NCBI GenBank assembly: GCA_958299035.1 | Contig: CATQJL010000223.1 | Span: 82,962,255 to 83,026,254 of the forward strand | Direction: 5' to 3' | DNA length: 64,000 nucleotides | Source of the DNA: Cylicocyclus nassatus | Lineage: Eukaryota > Nematoda > Chromadorea > Rhabditida > Strongylidae | Shown here: in pieces, positions 22,262-33,446 of the stretch | How the letters are laid out: each line of letters opens with the position of its first letter | How positions within the stretch are numbered: the stretch's first letter is position 1 | The notes under the pieces: model-generated | Told to the model about the DNA's origin: nothing | Databases searched by the model: none | The model's input: the letters and a program-made list of their open reading frames with translations, nothing else | Position numbers and translations under genes: made by a program

Positions 22262-23700
22262 CTATGTAAAACCTAAATTATCTGCATAAACATACTTCCG
22301 GTCATGGTCGTTAGTAGTAGTTTCGTTTATAAAATCCTCTAATGTCTGCTAAAAAAGTACCCATTATATGTATTGGGTTGATGCAAAAATAATGGCCGAT
22401 TTTCCAAACACTATTTCAAGGCAACTTTTTCGCACCAAAATATCTTCTTTAGAATATATTTAGCATACCTTTGAAAAGCTGTTCTCGTGCTTTATCTAAA
22501 GGCGGTTGAAGAGGGCTTCTGTCCTCATCTGTTATAAAGTTATTGATCTTCAAATAACTGCATCCAAATTCAGAATTTTATTGTATCCACTTTTATGGCC
22601 AGTGTTCGAGCGCTTATGAACGACGCTTTTTCGGAAATTTAGCTGTTACATGTAATAGAAATTGCCTACATTATGCATGCTTCAGTTATTTTGAGGTTAT
22701 CTAGACTGAGATATAGGCGCCTCAACATGGGTAGCCGTTGCAGAACCGTAGCATTACACAACCCATAAGTTTTTTTTGAAAAGGTCAATTGCCAAAGCTT
22801 TGCTCAACTCTTTAAGCGTAATGCTAGGGCATTAACAGCAGTTTTTGCAAAAACTGTTGTTAATGCCAGCTGTTCAGTATGCAGAAAATTGGAAAATTTT
22901 ATGATCGGGGCTATGAGGCATACTGAAAAAATGTTTGAAAACTGAAAATTTGAATTTTGATTTTTTTTCCTTTTTGCAAACTTTTTTCTCCAAACCCTTT
23001 TAATCCAATTTTGTAATAGCTTGCGGCCAAGATAGGCCACTTATCTAACAAACTTTGAAGAAAGTTATAATTTGTCAAAGACGAGGTTTCAGAAAAAATC
23101 TTTTCTGTTTTACAATCCATATTTTTGTGCCCGTTTATGCATCCAGAAATGTTGTTTTTTTAAAAAGTTATAGCACGTTAAAATGGAAATTCGCAAAACG
23201 GCCATTATTTTTGCATTGACCTAATAGAAGCAAGGCTCCTCACCTCAATCCAGTCTTCTTCATGCAAAAACTCCTGTCTTCTTCTGCATCTCAATTCTTC
23301 ATGTATCATATCATCTAATGGTTTAGTTCGACATAGATCGCTCTGCATAAAAAAGATGTTGAACTTTTATGAGTAGATTCACTAGATAAAGGTCTTACAT
23401 CCCCTTGCGGTGGTTCCTGCAAGTACTCGATTGACACATTAACCCGTCTAGGATCATCACAGCCAAAAATTAGCGGATATGTAAACAGATAGACTGCTTG
23501 ATAATTTTCACCGTCTTCTACCGCCTGATATACAGAAGTTGAGGATCTCAATTTCCAGCCCAACAATAAAATGATAATGACTGAGAGAAGCTTGACTGTG
23601 ATGAACTCATATTTGTTGCAAACAAAGGCAGCACCCAGATATGGTTGTGCTAAAGGTTCCTGCCTCTTCTTCACTGTCACGCTGAATCCATTTGATTGTT
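22262..23700 (-). CDS. Unrecognised spliced gene, 3' part (three exons)
   Basis: Exons, reading leftwards: 23399 up to about 23700 (ending EYLQEPPQGD), 23244-23342 (33 codons, SDLCRTKPLDDM...EEDWIE) and 22262-22348 (QTLEDFINETTTNDHD...NLGFT, stop TAG). The first intron (23343-23398) is 56 bp, GTAAGA to TTTATGCAG, phase 0. The second (22349-23243) is phase 0, GTGAGG to TTTTTTAG. All three phases agree, which supports a real gene. Upstream exons and the start are not identified. A hydrophobic run (KLLSVIIILLLGWKL) in the first piece may be a membrane span or retained intron. The protein family is unknown to me. A MITE occupies the second intron. Confidence 0.5.
22373..23224. mobile_element. Mariner-type MITE inside a 41-bp intron
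   Basis: 852 bp, ends TTGGGTTGATGCAAAAATAA and the inverse TTATTTTTGCATTGACCTAA, TA on both sides. Removing the element and one TA leaves a 41-bp intron with intact GTGAGG and TTTTTTAG sites. An internal palindrome (GGCATTAACA...TGTTAATGCC) lies near 22815-22868. Confidence 0.88.
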
Positions 23701-24388
23701 CCAAAAACGAACGCGAAAAATGGCATTCAGAAATTTCCGGTCCTATATGAAGAAACTTAGGCTAGAGCTGAAGATAAAACTGTGTCCCTATAATTTTGTA
23801 CCGTGTGCCCCCTGCGCAGTCAGCTATGGTAAGAACACAACCATTCGCGCAGGATTTTCGTGATTGGCGATTTTCGGGATCCTCTGGACTTGCGTGATTA
23901 GCGGATTCGCGGTGTTGGCGGAATTTGAGCGTTTGCGGATTTCGCCACGACTTCCCTTAGAGAAGACTAGCTGGCGTACCTACTCCGCCCGGCCCTGTCA
24001 AAACACTATGTTAAAGGCAGCATCCAGGCAAAGGAGATGTGTGGATCTCAAATGGACACTAATTTTGGGGCCCTAGCTCCACTGCCCAACCGGCAGCTCA
24101 GGTAGTGCTTTAACGGCTGAGATATACGCTTCCAAACGATAGGTGCGAAAGGAGGAAAAGGGGTTTTGGCTTTTTCCAGCCTTTCAAGTGAAGGGGTTTC
24201 GGCTCTTTCCAGTCTAGAAAAATGAAGGGGTAATGAGCCTTGAGGTGAATGCTGACGTAAGCTTACATGCCGAGCAGGACGGGTGAAAAGAAGAGGAATA
24301 AATGGTACAGGAGTCTCAATGCTGTGCTTTGGCTTTAAAAGATCATCAAACAGAATTCTTCGATTCAGGAAAGCTTTATGCCCCATCA
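23701..24388. other. No firm gene; TTAAAGGCAG-family end at 24010
   Basis: Could contain upstream exons of the 22.3-23.7 kb gene, but none was splice-supported. GTTAAAGGCAGCATCCAGG marks a decayed repeat end at about 24010. Confidence 0.3.
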
Positions 24389-24969
24389 CTCGGATAACCG
24401 CCGGAGGCAGGCGGCCATGCGATTTATAAGCAAGCGGGCACAGGAAAAATAGTTCGCTGATTTCTTGCAGACCGCTGCAGATTTTAGAAAAATGTTGGCC
24501 AGATTTTAGACGAATGTTCGAAGAAAAACTGCGATTTTCTCATAGATTAGTTGCGGCGCTGTGGCCGCATTCTCGCGGACTTTTTGCGAGAATGTGCAAA
24601 ATTGTTGAGGGCCGCACGGTTTTGTGTGAAGGACTGCACAGCCCATGGGTACCTTTCGCTGGAGGAAAGTACCCCAAACTCGGGTAATTAAACCACCGTT
24701 GACGCCGCTTTCATGTAGAGTACTACCTTTGCTCGGCGTACGCCCGAAACTGCGTAATAAGATTAGAGCGCCCGCTGAAAATTTGGCCAGCGCTTGCTGA
24801 AAGAAATTATTTGACGAGCGCTTGCAGAAAATTCCGTACTGCTGCCCGCTGGCAGAACATACGATAGCAAAGGGAGTACACCTTGCTAAAGTTTGGCCAC
24901 GCCCCAATATTCTGCTGACCGTCTGCAAGAAAGCGCGAGTTTGCCGCTTGCCCTCGGCGATTGCCTGAG
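24389..24969. mobile_element. CTCAG-family element, copy 3
   Basis: 581 bp with ends CTCGGATAACCGCCGGAG and GGCGATTGCCTGAG. Same interior order as copy 1. First of three copies in a row in the same orientation. Confidence 0.75.
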
Positions 24970-25005
24970 CAGTCCGGATACTATACGAAAGTTTGGAACA
25001 CATAG

Positions 25006-26012
25006 CTCAGATAATCGCCGGGGACAGGCGGCCATGCGATTTGTGAGCGGACGGGCACCGGAAAAATAGTTCGCTGATTTCTTGCGGTCCGTTTGCAGAT
25101 ATTTGGAAGAATTTTATCGAAATTTTAGACAATGCTTGGAGAACAATCGCGGTTTCTTTATAGATTAGCTGCGGCGCAGTGGCCGCATTCTCGCGGACTC
25201 TCCGCAAGAAAATGCAAAATTTTTGAGGGCTGCACAGTCCTTTGTGGAGGACCGCGTAGTATACTTTGGAATATTCGAGAATTTTTTCGAATAATCGAAT
25301 AACCGAATATATTCGAAAATCAAAAACATCGAATAATCGAATTTCGAATATTTTCAAAGACAAAAAATGTCGAATATTCGAATATCGAATATTTTCGAAA
25401 AACAAAAATGTCGAATAATCGATTATCGAATATTTTCGAAAAACAAAAATGTCGAATAATCGAATATCGAATATATTCGAATTGAAAATAATCCGAATAC
25501 TCGAATATATTCGAGAAAAAAATCCGAATAAACGAATATTTTGCATCGATTATGTCGAATATTCAAATAAATTTTGATCGAACTAGCACAATGAAGGACT
25601 CCATGCAGTGTGCAACTTGGACAACAAACGATGGTTGCTGATATAGTAGTCAAAATTGTGACGCTGCCACTTAGTTATTCGATTACACGAAATTGTCGAA
25701 TAATTGAATAACTTCTAGTAATAAATATTCGAGTGTTCGAATATTTTCGAAAATCAGAATTATCGAATAACCGAGTAGTCGAATAAATTCGAAATTGACA
25801 AATCTTGAATAACCGAATATCGAATATATTCGAAATTTTGAAATTTTCAAATAATCGAATTTCGAATAAAATTTATTCGAATACTTTATTCGAATACTCA
25901 AATAATTATTCGATTCGGTACAAAGTATACCGCGCAGCCCCCAGGTACTTTCCGCTGAGAGAAAGTACCTCAAACTTGAGTGATTAAACCAACGATGACA
26001 CCTCTGCAACAC
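25006..26012. mobile_element. CTCAG-family element, copy 4, truncated and split
   Basis: Has the left end CTCAGATAATCGCC, is interrupted by the ATTCG element at 25260-25929, resumes with CAGCCCCCAGGTAC, and stops midway where copy 5 begins directly. Its right half is absent, suggesting that copy 5 arose by recombination or insertion at this point. Confidence 0.7.
25260..25929. mobile_element. ATTCG-rich element with 8-bp TSD (hAT-like), copy 1
   Basis: 670 bp from TATACTTTGG to CAAAGTATA, flanked by CCGCGTAG (25252-25259) and CCGCGCAG (25930-25937), an 8-bp TSD with one change. The uninterrupted CTCAG copies have CCGCGCAG once at this point, which confirms the insertion. The inside is a dense array of CGAATATTCGAA-type palindromic units in two blocks around a unique 100-bp centre. 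Confidence 0.85.
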
Positions 26013-26595
26013 CTCAGATAATCGCTAGGGGCAGGCGGCCATGCATTTATGGGCGGGCGGGCACCGGAAAAATTGTTCGCTGATTTCTTGCGGTCCGCTT
26101 GCAGATATTTGGAGGAATTTTAGCGAAATTTTGGACGAATTCTCGGAGAACAATTGCGGTTTCCTTATAAATTAGCTACGGCGCAGTGGCCGCGTTCTCG
26201 CAGATTTTCTGCGAGAATATGCAAAATTCTTGAAGGCCGCACGGCCTTTGTGGAGGACCGCGCAGCCCTAGGTACTTTCCGCTGAGAGAAAGTACCTCAC
26301 ACTTGAGTAATTAAACCAACAATGACCTCTGCCACACAGAGTCTTACCTGTGCTCGACGTAAGTCCGAAACTGCGTAAAAAGAGTCCAAGCGCCTGCTGA
26401 AAGTTCGGCCAGCGTTTGCTGAAAGAGTTTATTTGGCGAGCGCCTGCAGAAAATTTTGTGTTGCTGCCCGCTGGCAGCACATTAGACAGTAAAGGAAGTA
26501 CCGCTCGCTGAAGGTTTGGCCACGCCCCAAAAGCCTGCCGACCGCTTGCAGAAAACGCGAGTTTGCGGACCGCCTGCCCCCGGCGATTATCTGAG
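26013..26595. mobile_element. CTCAG-family element, copy 5
   Basis: 583 bp, both ends present (CTCAGATAATCGC and GCGATTATCTGAG). It abuts truncated copy 4 without spacer. Confidence 0.78.
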
Positions 26596-26932
26596 AAGAG
26601 TCGACGTAAGCCGCCTCTTTTTTCAGCTCCCTTTTGAATTCAGATATAAAAATTTTCATCTAGTTGCAACATTAGCTGATTCCGAGATCACTTTGCGCTC
26701 CATTTCTGAAAGGGAAAATAAAGCTATAAAAAAGAGACGGTCCACGTTCACTGGCAAAGTCTTGCTCTGTAACATAGCTAGACATTTAGGCAACTTCATC
26801 AACTCTTTGCGTAGAAATTTGTTTACAAACACACACATGTTCAGGTTAAATGCATGGATCTCCGAGTAGAGGGGCGCTAGGAAATAAGAGACAATCTACA
26901 TCGGATCTCCGCTTTGTGAGTTTCTAATGGTA
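26596..26932. other. No gene recognised
   Basis: The plus strand is open across 26516-26869 but begins inside the CTCAG element. Its later part has no recognisable family. Confidence 0.3.
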
Positions 26933-27436
26933 GTAGGTCATCCCGAAAGTTTTTTCATATCAGAATTTTCACCAGCGTAAGTCTGCTATTCTTAGACCTC
27001 TGATGAGAAGCGGAGTACCATTCGAAAGAGCAAAGCAAGCTCTACAATATGACCTTCAAAAGTTCGTACCAGGCTTGATGCGCATCGAGATTCAAGACAA
27101 AATGAAAAATCCTAAATTCCGAAAAAACAAAAAAAAAATCGTTTCTTAGTTCAAAAACATTCTGCAAAGTTCCCACTTGCTCACGCATATATTTTCACCA
27201 TCAGACATATATATATGCACTTGCTGCATTTTTCTGATAGCTAGAAATTGAGAAAAAAAACAAAGCGCTTAATTTTTGAACTTTGCCTGTAATGAGTCAA
27301 TGTTCCTCGCAAATCTTTCATTATATAGCTTATTCACTCAAGAATATTTCCACAAATTTTCACCCTTTTAGATGCCTTAGTTAGAGAAATATCGTTTTGA
27401 AGGTACGAATATGAAAAAACTTTTGGGATGACCTAA
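26933..27436. mobile_element. Mariner-type MITE (GTAGGTCATCCCGAAAGT)
   Basis: 504 bp. The left end GTAGGTCATCCCGAAAG and right end CTTTTGGGATGACCTAA are inverted, with TA on both sides. No transposase. Confidence 0.82.
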
Positions 27437-27602
27437 TATAAAGATTGTTGGATAAAAAACTTGTGACCCAAAATTGGGGGAGGGGAGGGGGGAGATATCT
27501 ACTATTAGCTTGCTCCACCCGCCACCTCAATGGCTTGAATTTTGTGGGTCGCGGCAAGACTTTTTTTTAGAGTGGGAAGGCTTTATGCACCAACAGATTA
27601 TA

Positions 27603-28287
27603 TACACATGGTGTCCGTAAAGTATGTATACAATGTTTGGTCGTTAATATCTTTCTTCCCAACAAGTCTTTTGTCTTGCTTCAGGTACCGTTTTGTAGAG
27701 CTGGCTTCGACTTAGATTTGCAGTATAGAACGAATCACCCATCTCTTTTCATTACTGTAGGATTACGGTAGAAACTTCAAAGAGGCGGAATGAAAGGCCA
27801 TATTTTGCCTCAGAAAGGAAACAAAACAGCCTGAAAGCTTTTACACTAGGCTAATTAAAGTTGTTGATTCTGACTGTAAAGTTCCCAACTTATTATAATG
27901 CTTCGTTGAAGAGTTATGCCGGGTTAGAGGTAGCGGCCATTTTGTTTTTTCGATGTTCCTAAAAAGTGCGGTTACACCGTTTAAAAAACTTCGCAATCTT
28001 GCGAATAGTTGAGTATTGAACTCAGCGTCCATAAAAATCCTATTACACAATTTCACATTTTTTTGAAAAATTTTGAGACGGCAGTTTTTTCCACATTGAT
28101 ACCATATGTTTCAAGTTTCTACCGTAACCCTACAGTAATGAAGAGCGATCGGTGATTTGCTCCATACTGTAAATCTAAGTTGAAGCCAGCTCTACAAAAC
28201 GGCACCTGAAGCAAGGCAAAAAAAACTTGTTGGGAAGAAAGATATTAACGATCAAACAGTGTATATATACTTTACGGACACCCTGTA
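27603..28287. mobile_element. Hairpin mariner-type MITE (GTGTCCGTAAAGTATG)
   Basis: About 685 bp. The two halves are near-complete reverse complements, e.g. CTACAAAACGGCACC against GGTACCGTTTTGTAG. Ends read TACACATGGTGTCCG and CGGACACCCTGTA next to TA. A decayed half copy lies at 44810-45010. Confidence 0.82.
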
Positions 28288-28499
28288 TAGTGTGGACCCC
28301 GGCCAGCCTCCCACAGGTACCTCCGCGACGCACACGCAGCGCGCCTCTGCCTGACGCTCCTCATTCCACTACAGCCAGTAAAGCATTTCTAGGATAGATA
28401 AGAGTAAAATGAGAAGTGGAAACCTCTAAACTTAGCTCGAGAAAAGCCTAGGCAAGAAAAGAACTTTCTCAGCACAGGTGCGATAGTGTGAGACTTTTC

Positions 28500-29580
28500 T
28501 CACCTCCTCTTCACCCCTGAGCCGGGACCAAGGTGACACCCTTCACCAAAAGCCGAGAAAAAAATCAGCAGTGAGGTAAGGCTAAGAAAGGAGATATTTT
28601 GTACGTGCATTGTCAATGTATAGGAAAGGAGGAGTATGTTGAAAAAAGTGCTTGGTGACGGGTGTGAGTAGTGATTTCTGGCGATCTTCAAGTTTTTGAC
28701 ATAAAGAAATTCATAACTTTTGTGGATGAACATCTTTTACGGCAAGATGGTCACCATTAGAACCGGCTCATTCTCCGCTCTCAGAAAATATACAGCATGT
28801 TTGAGATCCATTCAAAAAAGTGCCTGGTGAAGGATGTGCCTAGTGATTTCTGGAAATTTTTGAGTTTTCAGGATAAAAAAATCCGTGACTACTGCAAATG
28901 AACAGCTGGTGCAAAGAAATAGCAACCATCGGAACCGCCTCGTCCTCCGCTTTCAAAAAATATATAGCATGTGTGAGATCCATTCAAAAAGGTGCCTGGG
29001 TGAAGGGTGGGCTTGGTGATTTTTGAAGATATTCGATATATCTTCAAAAATCACCAAGCCCACCCTTCACCCAGGCACTTTTTTGAATGGATTTCAGACA
29101 AGCTCTATATTTTCTGAAAGCGGAGGACGAGACGGTTCCAGCGGTAACCATCCCGGCGTACAAGATATTCATCTAAAAAAGTTATGAATTTTTCTATGTT
29201 AAAAACTCGAAAATCTCGAGAAGTCACTAGGACACCCTTCACACAGGCACTTTTTTCAATGGACACCAGGCACTGTATATATTTTCTGAAAGCAGAAAAC
29301 AAGGCTGTTTCTATGGTAGCTATAACGGCGTAAATTATGTTCATCTTCAGAAGTTACGGATTTTTCCATCCTAAAAACTCGAAAATATCCAGAAATCGCT
29401 ACCCACACTCTTCACCAGGCACTTTTTCAACAGACTCCAGGCAAACTTTATATTCTCTAAAAGCGGAAGACAAGATGGTTTTAAAAACATTCACCTTGCT
29501 GACGTTGCTACTCATCTACAGAAATTACGAATTTCTTTTTTAAAAAAATTCGCAAATGCTTAAAAATTGTCTAACTTTTT
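28500..29580. repeat. Palindrome built of about 180-bp tandem units
   Basis: Units containing CAAAAAAGTGCCTGG, TGAAGG(A/G)TG and CCGCTTTCAAAAAATATA repeat about three times in one direction up to 29035, then about three times in the opposite direction. The centre is GATATTCGATATATCTTC near 29025-29045. Opposed short ORFs are mirror images. Confidence 0.8.
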
Positions 29581-29800
29581 CCGAAACAAATGTTCTCGCA
29601 TGCACATCATCTATGGCAATTCCAAAAACAGGCTAGGCGATGTAAAAAAGGGAAAGGAAAATGTTAAAAAAATACAAGGTGCTGGTCAGAAATATAATTG
29701 GGTGCTAATCCAGCAGCGTATCACTTCACATTCAGAATAAAGACAAACAGTGGTAAGGAATTGGAAATTATGAACTTTGACTAGGAAAAATGATGGCTCC

Positions 29801-29815
29801 CCCCCCCCCCCCGTC
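29801..29815. repeat. Poly-C run
   Basis: About 13 consecutive C inside the 3.4-kb element. Likely unstable and prone to length error. Confidence 0.8.
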
Positions 29816-30258
29816 GACATTTTATGATTTCTCTACCAAGTAAAACACCCTTCACCCTGGAGGGGCTGCGACCACTGCGACTCCCTTCACCCTGGAAGAG
29901 TATTCTCACCTTATCGCACCTGTGTTTCTCAGTTACCAGTAATGCTCAAATTCAGTTGATCTCGTGAGTTCTAGTTTGAGTTTACTAGCGATGGATAATT
30001 ACGGTAGAAAGTAGTAGCAGAAGAAGCGAGAACCATTTTTATGTTCCTCTTCTTTGGACAAGAAAAGCTCCAAAAATTGTAAGCTCGAAAGCGAAACAGT
30101 ACAAGGACAGTACCACTAGAGTATTGAAAAGGACCGAAAAACACGAAAGCACGTATGCACTACAAAAGCAATAGACAGACACACTTATTCTCTGACAAAA
30201 AGCTTGAGACATTTCTTAGGACTTAAGTCTTCACTGCCGCGAAAAAAAACGAGAAACT

Positions 30259-30700
30259 ACTAACAAGGGAAGGATACTCGGTCGAAGTGGCCATTTGGAA
30301 TGAGCTGTATATTAAGAAACCGTCCTCTGTAAGGCAAACTCAAAACTACTTTCGCTAGGTGCCGAGCGGTTTTGTGGGTGGAGTTACAAGGCCATTTTCC
30401 TCCGGCGCAGCTGGTGCACCCAGTGATGAGCGAGGCGCTAGAATAAGCCTGTAGTGTGGCAGTGGTGCAGTGGCAACGCAGCGGACTACGAAGCAGATGG
30501 TCGAGGGTTCGAGCCCTGTTGCTGCTATTTTGTTTTGCAGTTCTGTAAAAAGTCTATTGGGTGACAGCAAACGAGAAATACTAGTTCTAGGCAGTTCAAA
30601 CAAGCTATTTACTGCAAAAAAGTCACTATTTCTACAATAAGCCATAATCTTTTACAGTATGTAAATCTGTGGAGGTTATGATGTCACAACAAAGGATTCA
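30259..30700 (+). mobile_element. tRNA-derived SINE-like unit, left arm
   Basis: Contains an A box (TGGTGCAGTGG, 30463-30473) and a B box (GGTTCGAGCCC, 30506-30516) at tRNA spacing, followed by a tRNA-unrelated tail. The opposite arm at 31060-31494 is the reverse complement. A third relative is at 62540-62840. Pol III-promoted origin is inferred from the boxes. Confidence 0.7.
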
Positions 30701-31059
30701 AGTGATATATTAACATGTAAATACAATCACAAAATGCTCAAAATAGAAGAGCTTCTAGCAGCGCGCACATCGGATAAAATTAAACAATGACAATCAGCAG
30801 CTTCACAATTGCCTATCAAAGTCGGTGAAAAACAGTACTGAATAGGATTTGAATCGAGGCGAGCAAAATTGTGTGTAAATGAGCGATAAGATCTTAAGGA
30901 TGGAATCCCTATGATACAAGGTAAAGTTCAGATCAAGAGCCAATAAATGGGATGTGAATCGATTGCAATTTTGCAAGTGCGCGCGTTGCAAGAAGCTCTT
31001 CTGCTTTGAGCATTTTGTGGTTGTATTCCATACATGTTAATATATCATTTGAACCCATT

Positions 31060-31494
31060 GTTGTGACATCATAACCTCCACAGATTTACATACTGTAAAA
31101 GATTATGGCTTATTGTAGAAATAGTGACTTTTTTGCAGTAAATAGCTTGTTTGAACTGCCTAGAACTAGTATTTCTCGTTTGCTGTCACCCAATAGACTT
31201 TTTACAGAACTGCAAAACAGAATAGCAGCAACAGGGCTCGAACCCTCGACCATCTGCTTCGTATTCCGCTGCGTTGCCATTGCGCCACTGCCACACTGCT
31301 GCGATGTTCTAGCGCCTCGCTCATCACTGGGTGCACCAGCTGCGCCGGAGGAAAATCGCCTTGTAACTCCCCCCACAAAACCGCTCGGCACCTAGCGAAA
31401 GTAGTTTTGAGTTTGTCTTACGGAGGACGGTTTCCTAATATACAGCTCATTCCAAATGGCCACTTCGACCGAGTATCCTTCCCTTGTAAGAAAA
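31060..31494 (-). mobile_element. tRNA-derived SINE-like unit, right arm (inverted)
   Basis: Near-identical to the left arm but inverted, with the B box at 31234-31244 and the A-box position at 31277-31287. The 96-codon ORFs in both arms are the same translated repeat and not a gene. Confidence 0.7.
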
Positions 31495-32099
31495 ATTATC
31501 TCAAGACGCTTGTGCAAAGTAACCACCGGCAGTTGTCGTGAGTCGTTTACACCTAAAGTAGAGAGATTACAGAACAACAACGTCAATTGAGAGAGAAAAC
31601 ATAAAATTTGCACAGGAGAATAGAACAAAAAGCGCGCTGAAGGCAGCGCGGGCGTGTTGCGTCGCGTAGGTACCTGTGGGAAGCTGGCCGGGGTCCACAC
31701 TATACCATGATTGCTAAACGCACGAGGAATCGACGTAGACCATCTATTTTTTTCTAGCTATTCTGCGGAGCGAGATATGATGATTTTTATCTAGCTACGA
31801 TTTCAGGTAATTTTCTGAATTATTTATGCTTCATTTTGACGGAAAAGGTACTTTTTGAAGCTTCTAGTGTGAATGGCTCTAAAGATATCACTGGCTCTAT
31901 TATCTATGTGCCTTACTCATTCTCGTGAAATCGTGGCACTGGAACTCACTGCGCTATGCCGACTACCACGAACAAAATGTATACAACTACTCATTTAGAA
32001 GGCTCTTTCACGCGAGGTCGGTGATTTCGCGTGGATGAAACTTTTCGCAGGAAGACAAATGCAAATTTGAATAGGCTTTTGAATTTGTCATGGCTTGGA

Positions 32100-32225
32100 A
32101 AAGTCACCGTGAGCTACATCTATGTGCGAAAATCTTCTCAAATTCTTGGCTAGAACCGGCCATGCAAAAGTCACCGTGAGCTACATCTATGTGCGAAAAT
32201 CTTCTCAGATTCTTGGCTAGAACCT
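32100..32225. repeat. Tandem duplication of about 60 bp
   Basis: The segment AAAAGTCACCGTGAGC...GGCTAGAACC occurs twice in direct order with one visible change, inside a repeat-family copy. The related copies at 8.8 and 47.7 kb have it once. Confidence 0.85.
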
Positions 32226-32542
32226 TGGCAAATTGATCATTTACGCAACTAAATCTTTTCGGCGCCACTTTCATTATGTAGTAAACTTTTGACCACTTTT
32301 TGAGCTAAAGTCCATTGCTTGCACATTTGCTTACCAAACACATTCACGACTTTGCAAAAAGTGGTGATACTGACCTGATTTTGCTTGACAGAAGCCAGGT
32401 GGATCCGTTTGAGCGCAATTTCTAATGGATCCACTCAACGAATCTGCTCGTGCTTTTGCATCTTGGACTTTCATGAAGGAGCATGCGCTATGCAAAATTT
32501 GCAAAACTTAGAACGCTGGCTGGAACACGCTCTACGAATTTC

Positions 32543-32546
<4 letters not shown>

Positions 32547-32638
<92 letters not shown>
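32547..32638. repeat. (AC)n microsatellite
   Basis: About 46 uninterrupted AC units, the same tract as at 8357 in opposite orientation within its repeat family. Confidence 0.97.
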
Positions 32639-32639
<1 letters not shown>

Positions 32640-32672
32640 CACGTAAACAACCCTTCGCCCGTTGTTATAAGG

Positions 32673-33446
32673 TCTTTGAAGATGAGTCATGCATTTTACC
32701 ACATTTTCTGGCACTAATCTTATAACTCAAAAAATTTTGCAGTAGACTGTCTATTAGGCAGGGAAGGAACCTAAGAAGAAGAACAATCTGTATGTTACTA
32801 AACACTTAAGTACTCGTCCTTCAAGTGTTGTCAATGTTATCACCCAAAATCCCTGTCCACACGCCTAAGATATTTGACCGCTTCAAATGTGAATGTGACA
32901 AAGCCCAAGCCGTTTTGCTTCTGTTTCGACTGCAGCTAAAGAGAAGCGGTTATTAACACGTATTGTGCTTGGGGTCTTTCATCTCGGAAACAAACGCAAT
33001 TTTCTCTTATAATGACTTGTCGCTAGATTTGATGACAGCTGATAGTTCCTCATTACCAATCTACAATACAGCTTGCGTTTCTAGCAACTTTTTTGCGCAT
33101 GCTTATCTTTGAATATAGATTGCGTGTGAAGGTTACCCAAAAAATAAATATACTTCAGCTTGTAGTAGTATAATCTTAAAGACTTTTTAGTGCCCCCATT
33201 GTGTCAGCTTTACAGGAGCTATCGGTGCACTATTACAACGGCTGCTATCGCTAGCCGCTAGTTTACCGCTTAGTGCAATTTTGCAATGACTCAAGAGAAA
33301 TGCACGGATATTGACTGTGATGCTCAACAACACGGCAACAGAGCTAAACCGGTAAAACCTGCAAAGTATAGTCATCCAAAAACAAAACGTCTCAGATGAA
33401 CTCTGCATGAGTGGAGCAATATACAGTGCATTTTCAACCCGTCTTA
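32673..33446. other. No gene recognised
   Basis: Unassigned. The minus-strand 148-codon ORF that overlaps 33187-33633 runs through the small foldback at 33447 and is therefore not trusted. Confidence 0.35.

Larger units (their letters stand above)
28288..31704. mobile_element. 3.4-kb inverted-repeat element (TATAGTGTGGACCCC)
   Basis: Ends TATAGTGTGGACCCCGGCC and its exact reverse complement at 31683-31704, followed inward by matching CCCACAGGTACCT blocks. The inside holds the tandem palindrome at 28500-29580 and the inverted tRNA-derived pair at 30259-31494, but no transposase. A lone, diverged end of the same family is at about 52500-52590. The superfamily is undetermined. Confidence 0.7.
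31705..32672 (-). mobile_element. TTATAATAACGGGC repeat family with (AC)n, copy 2
   Basis: Ordered blocks match 8315-9115 in reverse: AACTCACTGCGC..., TGCATTTGTCTTCC, TTTGCGAA..., GAATTTCGTAAC, the CA tract, then GTAAACAACCCTT and GTTATAAG. A 60-bp segment is tandemly duplicated at about 32100-32225. Confidence 0.6.

Noticed and set aside
24506..25003. 165-codon minus-strand ORF
   Set aside because: Lies inside a CTCAG-family repeat; other copies do not keep the frame.
25007..25546. 179-codon ORF rich in Ile/Phe/Tyr/Arg
   Set aside because: Translated ATTCG palindromic array.
30456..30527. Functional tRNA gene
   Set aside because: A and B boxes are good, but I could not form a matching acceptor stem, and the unit is part of a longer repeated element.
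30355..31395. Two identical 96-codon ORFs on opposite strands
   Set aside because: Translated tRNA-derived repeat arms; the A and B boxes fall inside them.
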